Assembly (NCBI RefSeq): GCF_006838285.1
Contig: NZ_CP038228.1
Location: forward strand, 2,418,001 to 2,482,000
DNA length: 64,000 bases
Origin: Xanthomonas translucens pv. cerealis
GTDB taxonomy: Bacteria > Pseudomonadota > Gammaproteobacteria > Xanthomonadales > Xanthomonadaceae
Direction of reading: 5' to 3'
Part shown: positions 42,319 through 52,470 of the stretch, piece by piece
How positions within the stretch are numbered: the stretch's first letter is position 1
How the letters are laid out: each line of letters starts with the position of its first letter
Translations under genes and position numbers: made by a program
Notes under the pieces: generated by a model
The model's input: the letters and a program-made list of their open reading frames with translations, nothing else
Database searches by the model: none
Told to the model about the DNA's origin: nothing

Positions 42319-45167
42319 TTCACGTCCCTCACCAGGCGCGCGCCGGTGCCGCGAGCGGCCTTGCCATCGCCGGCCTTGCCGCCGCTGCCGGCGCACGCAT
42401 CTTCATCGCCTTCGCCACCGCGCGCGCGGATGCTCGCTCCGTCGCGGACCCATTCGCCAACCCCGCCGGCCATGTTGAGCAAGCCCCAGCGGTTGGATAC
42501 CGCTTTTTCGCAGGCGCCGACGCTGGCGCCGGCGAGTGCGGCATGCAGCCATTCCGCGTCGCGCGGCAGGCGATAGGTGTAGCCGCTGGCCTGGCTCAGC
42601 CAGCGCGCGTACCGCTCCACCAGATCGATCGATATCCGCGTGGCGGCCGCCTGCGGCCGGACCTGCGGCGGCAGCTTGCAGCTCTGCGTGGCGCTGCAGA
42701 ACGCTGCGATGTCGGCGACGCTGATCTCGTTGCGCATCATCGCCAACGCGCCCCCCGATGGCGACGGCAACACGACCAGCGCCGGTCCGCGTCCCTGCGC
42801 GCCGAGATCATCCGCACAGGCACGTCCGCTGCCGACGATGCCCGGGATGCGGCATGCATCGGCGGTACTGCGCGGCGTCTGCGGCTCGGCCTGCTGCAGG
42901 CGCGCCAGCAGCGCGGCGGCGGCACGCGAGCGCGCCTGGCCGGCGAGATCGGCGGCGAAGCGGCGGTAGCCGGCCGCATCCTGCGCCCGTAGCCGCCTGG
43001 CGCGTGCGCGCAGTGCCGGCAGCGCCGCTGCGTCCGGCGTGTCGGCCGCACGCAGCAGATCGACCGCGAACGCGTAGCGCGCGTTGGCCTGGCGCAGAGA
43101 TGGCGCTGGCGCCACCGACGCCCCCTCGCGGGCCGCCGCCGCCGCATTGTCCCAGCGCCCCTGCAGCGCCAATGCGCGAGCGCGGCCGAGATAGGCGTCC
43201 ACCAGCATCTGCCGGCCCGTGCCGGCGAGCACCGGATGCTCTGGCCGCAGCGCCGCGATCTGCCCGAGCAGATCGCGAATCTTCGCCACATCCTGCGCCG
43301 CGGCTGCGGTACGCATCGACTCGATCCGCGACGCCACCTCGGCCTCGGCCAGCGCCTTGCCATCGCGAGCAACGGCACTGGTCGGCGCGGCGCCGCCACT
43401 GAGCTGGGCGGCATACGCCGGCAACCGCGTCGATGCGGGAAACGCCATGCGCCCGCTGTCCAGCCAGCGGCGCGCGGCGGCGCGGTCGCCACGCTCCAAC
43501 GCGTCCTCCAGCGCACGCTCGTAGCGCAGTTCCAGTTCGGGTTGCCGCGCCGGGCCGCTGTCCGGCGCGAGCGCACGGATGCGCGTCATCAGCAGCACGA
43601 CGTTGTCGGGCTGGTCCTCGGACAACCGGCCCTCGGCGACGGCCCGGCTCAACCGCGTGTCCAGGGCGTTGAGCAGCAGATCGCGCTGCTGCCGGATACC
43701 GGCGCGACGCGCCTCCAACTGCGGCGAGAACAGCCTCCAGCGCTCGCGCAATGCGAACAGCCGCTGTGCACCGGCGTAGTCGAGCCGCCCCTGCCCGGGT
43801 TGCCAATAGGCGTCGAGCCGGGCGAGCAGAAAGGCTTCGAGCGCCGCGCTGTGGTCGAGGATCAGACGCTGGCGGTCGTCGCTGTCCAGCGCCGCCAGCG
43901 CGCGCGCGGCCCGGGTCTCGTCGACGAAGCGCTGGGCCGAACCCGGCGCGAACCCGTCCAACACCTGCGCGACCTGCTGCCGTTGCCGTTGCAGATGCAG
44001 CAGCGCCGCTGCTCCGGCCACCAGCACGAGCGCCAGCAGCACGACGCCGACCTGGCGCAACCAGCGCTCGCGGCGCGTGCGCGGGCGCAACTGCGCCAGC
44101 AGCGTCGCCATGTCCGGACGCCGGCTCGCGTCGAAGGCCAGCGCACGCCGCAGTGCGCGGTTGCCGCGCCGGTCCAGTCCGGGCAGCGGCGCCGGCTGCA
44201 GCCCCTGTTCCCTGGCCTGCGCACCGGTGCGCTTGTCGAACGGGTGGCGCCCGCCGAGCAGTTCGTAGACCACGCAGCCGAACGCATAGACGTCGTCCGC
44301 GAACGCCGGCTCCTGTCCGTCCAACATCTCCGGGCTGGCATAGGCGGGAGTCATCGCACCGAGCGAGGTGGCGTCGAACACGGTGCGGTCGTCGCTGGCA
44401 TCGGCGCCGGCCAGCTTGGCCGCGCGGGCGATGCCGAAATCGAACACTTTGGCGACGGTGTTCTCGTCGACCATCACGTTGCCTGGCTTGAAGTCCGAAT
44501 GCACGATGCCGGCGGCATGCGCGCGCCGCAGCGCCTGGCCCATGCCTGCAATCAGCGGCCAGGCTTGCGCCATCGGCAGGCCGTTGCCGTGCCGGGCGCG
44601 GATCAGGCTGCGCAAGTCGCTGCCCTGGACGTATTCCATCGTCATGAAGACGATGGCGCCGTCCTTGTCGAAGTCGTAGACGCGCACGATGTGGTCGTGC
44701 GCCAGATGCTGCGCGCGGCGCGACTCGCGCTGCAGCGCGATCAGCGCATCCGGATGCTGGCGGAACTCGTCGTTGAGCACCTTCACCGCGAGGTACGGGT
44801 GGCGGTCGCGGGCCTCGACCTTGCGTTCGTCACGGGCCAGGTAGACCACTCCCATGCCCCCGCGCCCGATCTCGCGTTCCAGCAGGAAACGGCCCTTCAG
44901 CATCGTGCCGATGCCGACCACGGCGTCGCCCGGCAACCGTCCCAGGCGCTGCCAACTGGAGCTGGTGGCGCCGTCGGGCACGCTGGGCTCGGCGCTGATC
45001 GGAGCGACCCGGGTGGCGTCGGGATCGTCGGCAACGCCTTCGGACCCGACCTGCGCGGCGGCATCGACAGGCTCACGGCGCGTCTTCAGCGGCGCGACGC
45101 GGGTCGCATCTGTGGGCGCACCGCGCGGGCCTGTGGACGCGGCGTCGTCGTGCTCGGTCATGGCCAT
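42315..45167 (-). CDS. ppkA: PpkA-like Ser/Thr kinase with C-terminal SUMF1-type domain
   Basis: 950 residues. ATG 45167 has a strong GGAGG site and overlaps pppA by ten bases. Kinase domain about 90-350: IGRGGMGVVYLARD, AVKVLN, catalytic Asp225 in HSDFKPGN (usual HRDLKPxN), DFGIARAAK. One membrane helix lies near 368-390. The long helical region after it is periplasmic. The C-terminus (about 850-950) has a formylglycine-generating/SUMF1-like fold with NEISVADIAAFC, YRLPRDAEWLHAAL and WGLLNMAGGVGEWVRDG. In characterised systems PpkA phosphorylates the FHA protein to activate secretion; PppA reverses it. Both partners are in this operon. Confidence 0.93.
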   Translation of the reverse strand: MAMTEHDDAASTGPRGAPTDATRVAPLKTRREPVDAAAQVGSEGVADDPDATRVAPISAEPSVPDGATSSSWQRLGRLPGDAVVGIGTMLKGRFLLEREIGRGGMGVVYLARDERKVEARDRHPYLAVKVLNDEFRQHPDALIALQRESRRAQHLAHDHIVRVYDFDKDGAIVFMTMEYVQGSDLRSLIRARHGNGLPMAQAWPLIAGMGQALRRAHAAGIVHSDFKPGNVMVDENTVAKVFDFGIARAAKLAGADASDDRTVFDATSLGAMTPAYASPEMLDGQEPAFADDVYAFGCVVYELLGGRHPFDKRTGAQAREQGLQPAPLPGLDRRGNRALRRALAFDASRRPDMATLLAQLRPRTRRERWLRQVGVVLLALVLVAGAAALLHLQRQRQQVAQVLDGFAPGSAQRFVDETRAARALAALDSDDRQRLILDHSAALEAFLLARLDAYWQPGQGRLDYAGAQRLFALRERWRLFSPQLEARRAGIRQQRDLLLNALDTRLSRAVAEGRLSEDQPDNVVLLMTRIRALAPDSGPARQPELELRYERALEDALERGDRAAARRWLDSGRMAFPASTRLPAYAAQLSGGAAPTSAVARDGKALAEAEVASRIESMRTAAAAQDVAKIRDLLGQIAALRPEHPVLAGTGRQMLVDAYLGRARALALQGRWDNAAAAAREGASVAPAPSLRQANARYAFAVDLLRAADTPDAAALPALRARARRLRAQDAAGYRRFAADLAGQARSRAAAALLARLQQAEPQTPRSTADACRIPGIVGSGRACADDLGAQGRGPALVVLPSPSGGALAMMRNEISVADIAAFCSATQSCKLPPQVRPQAAATRISIDLVERYARWLSQASGYTYRLPRDAEWLHAALAGASVGACEKAVSNRWGLLNMAGGVGEWVRDGASIRARGGEGDEDACAGSGGKAGDGKAARGTGARLVRDVK

Positions 45168-45877
45168 GCTGCATCCTCCAGGCGTAACACGATCGCCGAG
45201 ATGTTGTCGCGGCCGGCGCGCGCCAGTGCGCTGTCGAACAGGCTGGCCACCAGCGTGTGCGGCTCCGCCGCACGACGGCAGTGCGCGGCGATTTCCGCAT
45301 CGTCCAGCTCCTTGTTGATGCCGTCGGAGCACAGCAACACGCACTGTCCGGGGCGACGCCGCAACACCATCCAGTCCACGCACAGCAGGTCGTCGGCGCC
45401 GATGGCACGGGTCAGCACGCCCGACGCCGGCGCATACCAACCGGAGCGCGCGGCGCCGTCGGCGCAGCCGGCGACATGGTCGCGGGTGAGCGGATGCAGC
45501 ACACCGGACTCGAACAGATAGGCACGACTATCGCCGACCCAGCCGCACAGCAACAGATCGGCATCGTGCACCAGCATGACCACGGTGGACCCGATCACGT
45601 CCACGCCGCGGCACCGGGCCAGTGCGCGCAAATCGGCATTGACCTCGCCCAACGCAGTGTCGATGCCCTCGACGAAATCGACCACGCCGCCGCGACGCGG
45701 CAATGTGCCGAGGCGCTCGACCACCATGCGACTGGCCACCTCGCCGGCGCTGTGTCCGCCCAGGCCATCGGCCACCGCCCACAAGCCCACATCCTCGCGC
45801 AGCAGGATCGCGTCCTGGTTCTGGCGGCGCACGTTGCCCGCCGCGGTACGCCCCGCGCAGACGTAGCCGGCGCTCAT
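45158..45877 (-). CDS. pppA: PppA-like PP2C protein phosphatase
   Basis: 239 residues. PP2C metal-binding motifs: RRQNQDAILL, AVADGLGGHSAGE, WVGDSRAYLF, LCSDGINKELDD and GRDNISAIVLRL. Cytoplasmic antagonist of PpkA. ATG 45877 overlaps the tagF stop (ATGA). Confidence 0.95.
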   Translation of the reverse strand: MSAGYVCAGRTAAGNVRRQNQDAILLREDVGLWAVADGLGGHSAGEVASRMVVERLGTLPRRGGVVDFVEGIDTALGEVNADLRALARCRGVDVIGSTVVMLVHDADLLLCGWVGDSRAYLFESGVLHPLTRDHVAGCADGAARSGWYAPASGVLTRAIGADDLLCVDWMVLRRRPGQCVLLCSDGINKELDDAEIAAHCRRAAEPHTLVASLFDSALARAGRDNISAIVLRLEDAAWP

Positions 45878-46437
45878 CGCACCGGCTCCGACGCCGCCTC
45901 GCCCTGGCCCAACAGCATGGCCGCCTGTTGCGGCCCCGGCAGGCCGTCGGTGGCGACCCAGACGCCGCTGTGGCCGTGGTCGCGGCTGCTCCACCACAGC
46001 GCACCGGCGCGCGGAGGCGGCGGCCACTGCGCGGTCGGCGCCATTGCGGTCGCGGCGAGCGCCTGGCAGGCGCGATCGAAGCTGTCGACGTCGTCCATGG
46101 CCGCTGCGGATTCAAGCAGCGCGGCGGCGGCGCCCAACCAGTGCGGATGACACGCGCCCAGCGGCAGCGCGGCAGCGATGGTCAGCGGGAAACGGCGGCC
46201 GACCCGATCGCGGCTGGCGACCAGCGCGCCTGCCCAGGCGCAGGCGCCGCACAGCCCCGGCGCGAGCACGAAGTTCCAGGCCTGCGCGGCCGGCGCCTGA
46301 GCGCGCACCTGCCGTTGCAGGTGCTGCATCGCCGTATCCCAAGGCTCGACGAAGGCCGTCGGCAATCGCCGCAGCACGAAATCCCCCGCGCAGGGCAATT
46401 TGCCGTGGAAACCCGGATGCGCGTGCAGCGACGTCAT
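45874..46437 (-). CDS. tagF: Type VI-associated protein TagF
   Basis: 187 residues. The N-terminal GFHGKLPCAGDFVLRRLP is the TagF/ImpM signature and FVLAPGLCGACAWAGALVAS with VGRRFPLTIAAAL follow. In other systems TagF is a post-translational repressor acting on the FHA protein independently of PpkA. Here it is a stand-alone gene, not fused to PppA as in some Rhizobiales. Starts at 46437, overlapping tssM by four bases. Confidence 0.93.
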   Translation of the reverse strand: MTSLHAHPGFHGKLPCAGDFVLRRLPTAFVEPWDTAMQHLQRQVRAQAPAAQAWNFVLAPGLCGACAWAGALVASRDRVGRRFPLTIAAALPLGACHPHWLGAAAALLESAAAMDDVDSFDRACQALAATAMAPTAQWPPPPRAGALWWSSRDHGHSGVWVATDGLPGPQQAAMLLGQGEAASEPVR

Positions 46438-49400
46438 GGACAACGGAACCGCTGCAATGAGGTATCGGCGAACGGATGCCGCAGGCTCGCCGGACGCAGT
46501 TCCAGGCGCACTTCGCCCTGGCCGGAGGGGAACTGCGCCGCGTAACGCATATCGCCGGCCGGGCGCAGCGCGCCGGCCTGCAGCAGACGGAACCAGGCCC
46601 AGGCGCCGCGGTACTCGACCGGTGGCAGCGGCCGCCCGGCGATGTCCCAGGCGGACAGCCGCGCCATGCCCGGCTGCGGTCCCGGCCAACGCATCGACTG
46701 GCTGGCGGCGGCGCCGGCCTGAGTTTCCACACGTTGTCCGTCCACTTCCAGCAGCAGCCGCCCCACCCCCGACTGCGCCGGCAGCACGACTTCGAAGTCG
46801 ACCCGCGGCTGCGCGCCGCCGGCGAAGAACATCTGCTGGATGCGCGCGGCCAGTTGCGCGCGCTGCAACACGTCGTCGGCACCGACCTGCGGCGTCGCCT
46901 CGTTCCAGCGCCAGTTGCGCGCGCCGGTATCGACCTTGTCGGCGATCGACTGCTGGAAGAATCGATCCAGGCGCCCGCCCGGCGCGAAAAGTTCGGCGAA
47001 ATCGCGCAGCGGGACCTCGGCAGCGGCCTGCGCCACGAACGGGAAGCGGCCGCGCACGAACAGGGCGCAGTCCTGCCCGGCGGCCTGGCGTTCGCGGCTG
47101 CGCAGCGCATCGCCGGCGCCGTCGGCGACCAGCGCCCGGCTCTGCCCGGCCAGCGCCGCCACCCAACCCTGCAGCGGCGACGGCAGTTGCCCGGCCTGTT
47201 GCGCGGCGATCAGCAGCGCGGGATCGTTCTGGTCGGCGCCGCCGACACCGGCGGTCAACAACGTGCGGCTCATCTGGTTGAGCGTGGTCAGGGCCTGATC
47301 CAAGGCGCCGTCGGAGGTCGGATCGGAGAGCCGGTTCAATGCCTCGAAATGGCGCTCGATCGGTTCCGCCTCGGCGCGCGGGGACGGGTCGGCCGCCGTC
47401 TCCTTGCCCTGCGCCGGCTTCACCCCCAACGCGGTGGTGTGTTCGCGCAGCAGGCTCAGCAACGCCTTCAGCGGCGACCCGGGGCCACCGAGCTTGGCCG
47501 CTACCGCGCTGGCCTGTGCGGTGGTGGCGACCGGCCGCAGTTGCAGATCGTCCATCAGCCCCTGCCAGGCGGCGATGTAGTCGCGCTGGTAGAGCGCCAG
47601 CACGCCACGCGCCAACTGCGAACGCGCCAGCGGATCGAGCGGTGCGCTGCCCAGCACCCAGTCGTCGGCGGCGAACTGGCGGACCGCCTGGTCGATGCCG
47701 CCGTCGATCTGGCCCTGGAAGGCCTCGCGGGTGAATAACGCCGGCAGCGGTTCGGACAGCGGTACTCCGCTGCGACGCTGGAACACGTCGCCGAGCAGGC
47801 CCAGACGGCGGTCCAGGCGTGGCGCCTGCGCGCCGCCGCCGGCCTGTGCCAACGACAAGCCGCCATAGACCAGCGCCGGCAGTTGCGCGGTACGCAGGCT
47901 GGCGCGGGTGCGCTCGACCTGCGCCCGGTCCAACGGCAACCCGCGCGCGCCGGCGCTGGCGCTCAACAGCGCACGCAGATGGGTGTGCAGCGCGTCCCGC
48001 ACCGCCGGATCCTGCGGGAACAGAACGCGCCATTGCTGCATCGCCAGACTGGCCAGTTGCCCGACCTGGCGCCGCGCCGGCTCGCCGAGCATCAGGTAGC
48101 CCTTCAGGAGCTGGTACAGCCGCTGCGGGGCGTTGCCTGCCTCGACCAGCCCATCGCGCAGTGCCTCGCCCAGCGCGGGCAACAGCAGGGCGTTGAGATC
48201 GCGCAGATAGGCCCGTTGCACGTCCTGCGCCAGCGCCGGACCCTGCGACAGGCCGAAGCGCTGCGACCACGGCAGCGCTCGGTCGGGGGGCAGCGCGGTA
48301 TCGCGCGCCGTGACCAATACGTCGAAGCGCTGCAGCGCGGCGATGTAATAGCGCTGTTCGCTGTCCGCCTCGCGTAGCGCGCCGGACGGGTATTGCTGCA
48401 GCACTGCGCGCACGTCGGCGATCAATTGCGCGTTGTGCGCGTAGCTGCCGGCCAGCAGCGACAACAGCAGCAACGTGGAGACGCTGAGGCCGATCCACGC
48501 CGCCAGTTGCAGCACCCGCCAGCGCCGGCCGCCGCGCGCGTGTCCGCCGGCCAGCCCGGCCTCCGCGAACATCACCTCCTCGAGCAGGCGCGCGACGAAA
48601 TAGGTGCGCGGCTTGTCCAGCGGCGGCGGCAGCGACATCGCGGCGATGCCGAAGTGTCCGGCCACCGCCGACATCACCCGGTCCACCGCATGCCCCTGCT
48701 GGGTGCCAGAGGTGAGGTACATGCCGCGCAGCCACGGCTGCGCGGCATAGCCGTGGGCACCGAACGCGGACTGCACGAAGTCGGCCAGCGCCGGCTGCAG
48801 CAGCCGCAACTGTTGCGGGAACGACAGCATGGTCGCGCGCCGGTACGGATCGCGCCCATCGCGCAGACGGTCGATGACGCGCGCGTCGATGCGTTCCAGC
48901 AGGCGCTCCAGCTCGACCGGGAACAGCGTGGTCGGATCGGGGTCGGCGGCGGCGCGCGCCGCCGGCAGGGTCAATCCCCACACCTGCGCGCGCCCGGGCG
49001 CATCGAAGTCGGCGAAGAAATCGGTAAACCCGCAGATCAGGTCGCACTTGGTCAGCACCAGGTAGACCGGCACGGTGGCGCGCAGGCGCTCGCCGAGTTC
49101 GTCCAGCCGTCGGCGCAGCGTCCGCGCCTGCTGCGCGCGGTGGGCGTCGTCGGGGTCGAGCAGGTCGCTGGCGCTGACCGCGACGATCACGCCGTTCAGC
49201 GGCTGCCGGCGATAGCGTCGCAACAGACCGAGAAATCCTTGCCAGGCCGCGGCATCGGCGTTGGCGTCGGACTCCTGCGTGGTCCAGCGCCCGGCGCTGT
49301 CGAGAAATACCGCACGATCGGCGAACCACCAGTCGCACGAGCGGGTGCCGCCGACCCCGGCCAGCGGCTGCGTGCCGAACTGCTGCTGCAACGGGAAGTT

Positions 49401-49832
49401 CTGGCCGGAGTGCTCCAGCAAGGTGCTCTTGCCCGATCCCGGCGCGCCGATCAGCAAGTACCACGGCAGCACGTCGAGGCCGTGTCCTGCGCGGCGGCGG
49501 CGGCGCAGCAGTTTCATCGCCTCGGCGAAGCGCGCGCGCAGGCGCGCCTGTTCCTCATCGGCGCGGTTCTGGCTGTCGTCGCCCCCATCCGCCAGCGCAT
49601 CGGCCATGCGCCGTTGCCGCCGCTTCGCCCGCCACTGCCGTAGCCAGCACCACACTCCCCAGCCGACCACCACCACGACGATCGCCAGCAGCCGCGCGGG
49701 CACGCTGCGCAGCGGCTGCCACTGCCCGAGGCCGAGATACGGGCCGCCGACCCAGACCAGCGTCGCCAGCGCCAGCAGCAGCGCCGCATCGGACAAGCCG
49801 CGCAGACGGGTGAAATCGGACAGATGCGGCAT
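46434..49832 (-). CDS. tssM: Type VI membrane complex protein TssM (IcmF)
   Basis: 1132 residues, inner membrane. Two helices at about 13-35 and 43-65, an N-terminal GTPase-like domain with Walker A LLIGAPGSGKSTLLEHSG near residue 128 and the IcmF element LDSAGRWTTQ, a third helix near 444-465, then a large periplasmic region to the C-terminus that contacts TssJ. No tssJ is seen in the window. The gene is separated from tssL by three bases. Confidence 0.96.
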   Translation of the reverse strand: MPHLSDFTRLRGLSDAALLLALATLVWVGGPYLGLGQWQPLRSVPARLLAIVVVVVGWGVWCWLRQWRAKRRQRRMADALADGGDDSQNRADEEQARLRARFAEAMKLLRRRRRAGHGLDVLPWYLLIGAPGSGKSTLLEHSGQNFPLQQQFGTQPLAGVGGTRSCDWWFADRAVFLDSAGRWTTQESDANADAAAWQGFLGLLRRYRRQPLNGVIVAVSASDLLDPDDAHRAQQARTLRRRLDELGERLRATVPVYLVLTKCDLICGFTDFFADFDAPGRAQVWGLTLPAARAAADPDPTTLFPVELERLLERIDARVIDRLRDGRDPYRRATMLSFPQQLRLLQPALADFVQSAFGAHGYAAQPWLRGMYLTSGTQQGHAVDRVMSAVAGHFGIAAMSLPPPLDKPRTYFVARLLEEVMFAEAGLAGGHARGGRRWRVLQLAAWIGLSVSTLLLLSLLAGSYAHNAQLIADVRAVLQQYPSGALREADSEQRYYIAALQRFDVLVTARDTALPPDRALPWSQRFGLSQGPALAQDVQRAYLRDLNALLLPALGEALRDGLVEAGNAPQRLYQLLKGYLMLGEPARRQVGQLASLAMQQWRVLFPQDPAVRDALHTHLRALLSASAGARGLPLDRAQVERTRASLRTAQLPALVYGGLSLAQAGGGAQAPRLDRRLGLLGDVFQRRSGVPLSEPLPALFTREAFQGQIDGGIDQAVRQFAADDWVLGSAPLDPLARSQLARGVLALYQRDYIAAWQGLMDDLQLRPVATTAQASAVAAKLGGPGSPLKALLSLLREHTTALGVKPAQGKETAADPSPRAEAEPIERHFEALNRLSDPTSDGALDQALTTLNQMSRTLLTAGVGGADQNDPALLIAAQQAGQLPSPLQGWVAALAGQSRALVADGAGDALRSRERQAAGQDCALFVRGRFPFVAQAAAEVPLRDFAELFAPGGRLDRFFQQSIADKVDTGARNWRWNEATPQVGADDVLQRAQLAARIQQMFFAGGAQPRVDFEVVLPAQSGVGRLLLEVDGQRVETQAGAAASQSMRWPGPQPGMARLSAWDIAGRPLPPVEYRGAWAWFRLLQAGALRPAGDMRYAAQFPSGQGEVRLELRPASLRHPFADTSLQRFRCP

Positions 49833-49835
49833 CGT

Positions 49836-51131
49836 TCAGCCCTCGGGGATCAGCACGATCTCCACGCGCCGGTTGCGCGCGCGGTTTTCGGGGAGCTGCG
49901 GCGGTGTGGCCAGCGGTTGCGAGTCGCCCGCGCCGCTGCTCTCGATCCGACGCGGGTCGGACAGGTCGGCGCCGAGCAGTGCGCCGACGTTCTCGGCGCG
50001 CAGCGCCGACAGCGCGTAGTTGTCCTTGAGCCGCAGCGAGCGCACCGGCTGGTCGTCGGTGTGCCCGATCACCATCACCCTGCCCGGCACGCGCTCCAGC
50101 GCGGCGGCGATCCGCCGTAGCAGCCCGTGCTGACGGGCATCGACCTCGGTCCCGCCGGAAACGAACATCGCCGCACTGGAAATGCGGATGGTGGAGCGCC
50201 CGTCGGCATCGGTGCTGACGGTCAGCAGCCCGGCGCGCTGTTCCGGCTCCAGGAACGGCACCAGCGAGACCGGCGCGGGCGGATGCGCCGGCGCGCGCGG
50301 CAGGGTCGCGCGCTCCATGCCGATCCCCGCCAACTGCGCGCTGATCGGCGCCGACATGCGGTTGAGCCGCGCGTACAGCAGCAGGAACACCACCGCCACC
50401 AGGCACAGCGACACCACCGTGGCGATGGCCAGCGGCATCAGCGCCGAACCGCGTTCGAGCGGCGCATCGGCGCCGCGCCACTGCGGCGACAGTTCCGCCG
50501 GCAACGGCGCGCGCTGGCGCTGGATCAGCCGGTGCAGTTCGGCCTGGCGGTCGGCCAGCCGCGCCTGGCCGCCGGGCTCGACCAGATAGCGCCCGCCGAA
50601 CCCGAGCGCCAGCGCCAGGAACAGCAACTCCAGCAGATCCAGGTGGCGTGCCGGGTCGCGGACCAGGCGGTCGAGCAGGTCGAACACCTTGGCGCCGCCA
50701 TAGGTCTCGCCATGGAAGATCACCAGCAGGGTGCGCTGCGACCAGCCGCTGGCCTCGCCCCACGGCGAGGCCAGCACCGCCTCGTCCAGCAGCGTGCACA
50801 GCGCGTAGCGCGCCGCCAGCGCCGCTTTCGGATCGGCGCCCTGGCGGCAGGTGTCGTCCTCGAAACGGTGCAGGCGCTCGCAGCAGCCCTCGCGCAGCGC
50901 GGCGATGTCCGGCGCCTGCAGCGAGTGCCGCAGTTGCACCGCGAGCAACAGCAACGGCGTGGCCACGCGCACCAGCGCGTTACCGCGCATGGCGCCGGGG
51001 ACGGCCTGCATCGCCGCATCCAGATCCGGTGCGGCGGCGGCTGGCGCCGGGTGCGGCGCCGCGGCCTCGGCCGGGCCTGCCGCCGTCGTCGCGCGCAGTA
51101 CGGTCGCATCGTCCAGGGGATGCTCGGACAT
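49836..51131 (-). CDS. tssL: TssL (DotU) with C-terminal OmpA peptidoglycan-binding domain
   Basis: 431 residues. DotU cytoplasmic domain about 40-225 with ALAARYALCTLLDEAVLASP and HGETYGGAKVFDLLDRL; one membrane helix about 231-255; then an OmpA-like domain with VMVIGHTDDQPVRS, NYALSALRAENVGALL and NRARNRRVEIVLIPEG. The extended form anchors the membrane complex to the wall directly, so a separate TagL is not needed. One base separates it from tssK. Confidence 0.95.
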   Translation of the reverse strand: MSEHPLDDATVLRATTAAGPAEAAAPHPAPAAAAPDLDAAMQAVPGAMRGNALVRVATPLLLLAVQLRHSLQAPDIAALREGCCERLHRFEDDTCRQGADPKAALAARYALCTLLDEAVLASPWGEASGWSQRTLLVIFHGETYGGAKVFDLLDRLVRDPARHLDLLELLFLALALGFGGRYLVEPGGQARLADRQAELHRLIQRQRAPLPAELSPQWRGADAPLERGSALMPLAIATVVSLCLVAVVFLLLYARLNRMSAPISAQLAGIGMERATLPRAPAHPPAPVSLVPFLEPEQRAGLLTVSTDADGRSTIRISSAAMFVSGGTEVDARQHGLLRRIAAALERVPGRVMVIGHTDDQPVRSLRLKDNYALSALRAENVGALLGADLSDPRRIESSGAGDSQPLATPPQLPENRARNRRVEIVLIPEG

Positions 51132-51132
51132 G

Positions 51133-52470
51133 TCAGTTCCTCACCGCCCACAGTTCCAGTTCCAGGCCGGGGAAGCCGCCGCCGAAGTGCAGCGCCATGC
51201 CGCCGGAGGTGCGTAGCGACTTCCACAGCGGCGCCTGCCGGTCGAGTTCGAAATAGGTGCAGCCGGCGTGGTACGGCACCTGTCGCGGCGCCACCGCCAT
51301 CGGCGCCACGCCGATACCCGGCAGTTGCAGGTTGACCAGATCGCGGATCTTCTCGACCGGGCCGATCTTGGACTCGCCGGGCAGGCGCTTGCGCAACTCC
51401 TCGCCGCGCAGATCGGCCTTCACCGCCAGCACGAACGCGGCCGTGTCCAGCAGGCTCGGGTCCGGCACCAGGCCCACCCAGACGCCATACTTGCGCTGCT
51501 GCAGCGGCACGGCGATCGCCGACTGCTCCAGCACCGCGCTCAGGCTCTCGCGCAACGCCAGCACCACCGGCGCGAAGCTCTCACGCAGCGCCTCGTGGCG
51601 GTAGGCCGGGAACGTGCCGCTGCGACGGCTGGCATGGGTGAAGGTGGCCAGTTCACCGGCCATCTCCAGCAACAGTCGATACAGGCGTTCCGGATGCTCC
51701 AGCGGCGCGGCGGCCCAATGCGCGACCAGCGGCTGGTAGCGGTTGACCACCTGCAGCATCAGCACATCGGAGATCTCGGCCACGCCGCCGCGCTCGCTGC
51801 CGCCGACGCGCCCGGCCAGCGCCTGACCGCGTTGATGCAGCAGGCCGAGCAGTTCGGACAGGAAGGTGGTCAGCCAAGCCGCGGCCTCGATGCGGCTAGC
51901 GCTGGGGATGAAGCCGTCGTCGAGGATCACCCGGCGGTCGGCGCGACATTCGATGATGCGCGCCATCGGCACCTCGACCAGGCCCTCGCCCGGCTGCGAC
52001 TGCAGGCGCAGCCGGCTGGCCATCGCGCCGACCTCCAGCCGCACCGTGCCGGGAATGCCGCCGGAGGCGTCGCCGACCTCGGCTTCGTCCACCCGGTAGC
52101 GCACCAACCGCGCCGGGCCGGTGTCGGGCCACTCGCTGTCGGGGTGCGCGCTGGCGCGCAGCGGCAGCGCCAGGCTGACCACCTGGTCGCGGCAGTCGCC
52201 GGGGACCTCCAGCGGCGGCGGCGACGGATCGCGGTCGGGGATCGAGAACGGGGTGCCGTCGGGAAAACAGCCGCGGGCGCGGCGGATCGCCAGCTTGCCG
52301 ATCGACAGTAACTCCTGCTCCAGCTCCAGTTCGGCGAAGCCCCAGGCATGCGGGCGCAACGCGCCGGCGCGCAGTTCGACGAAGCGCTCGAAGTAGCGCT
52401 CCTGCTGCTGCATATGCTGCGGACGCAGGAACAGTCCTTCGCTCCAGATCACCTTGTTGTACGGTGTCAT
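51133..52470 (-). CDS. tssK: Type VI baseplate protein TssK
   Basis: 445 residues. The N-terminus VIWSEGLFLRPQHMQQQERY is the TssK signature, followed by HAWGFAELELEQELLSIGKL. Connects baseplate to membrane complex. Start at MTPYNKV (52470) overlaps the tagH stop (ATGA). Confidence 0.96.
   Translation of the reverse strand: MTPYNKVIWSEGLFLRPQHMQQQERYFERFVELRAGALRPHAWGFAELELEQELLSIGKLAIRRARGCFPDGTPFSIPDRDPSPPPLEVPGDCRDQVVSLALPLRASAHPDSEWPDTGPARLVRYRVDEAEVGDASGGIPGTVRLEVGAMASRLRLQSQPGEGLVEVPMARIIECRADRRVILDDGFIPSASRIEAAAWLTTFLSELLGLLHQRGQALAGRVGGSERGGVAEISDVLMLQVVNRYQPLVAHWAAAPLEHPERLYRLLLEMAGELATFTHASRRSGTFPAYRHEALRESFAPVVLALRESLSAVLEQSAIAVPLQQRKYGVWVGLVPDPSLLDTAAFVLAVKADLRGEELRKRLPGESKIGPVEKIRDLVNLQLPGIGVAPMAVAPRQVPYHAGCTYFELDRQAPLWKSLRTSGGMALHFGGGFPGLELELWAVRN

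Noticed and set aside
43236..45521. 761-codon plus-strand frame opposite ppkA
   Set aside because: Shadow rich in Arg, Gln and His; ppkA has unmistakable kinase motifs.
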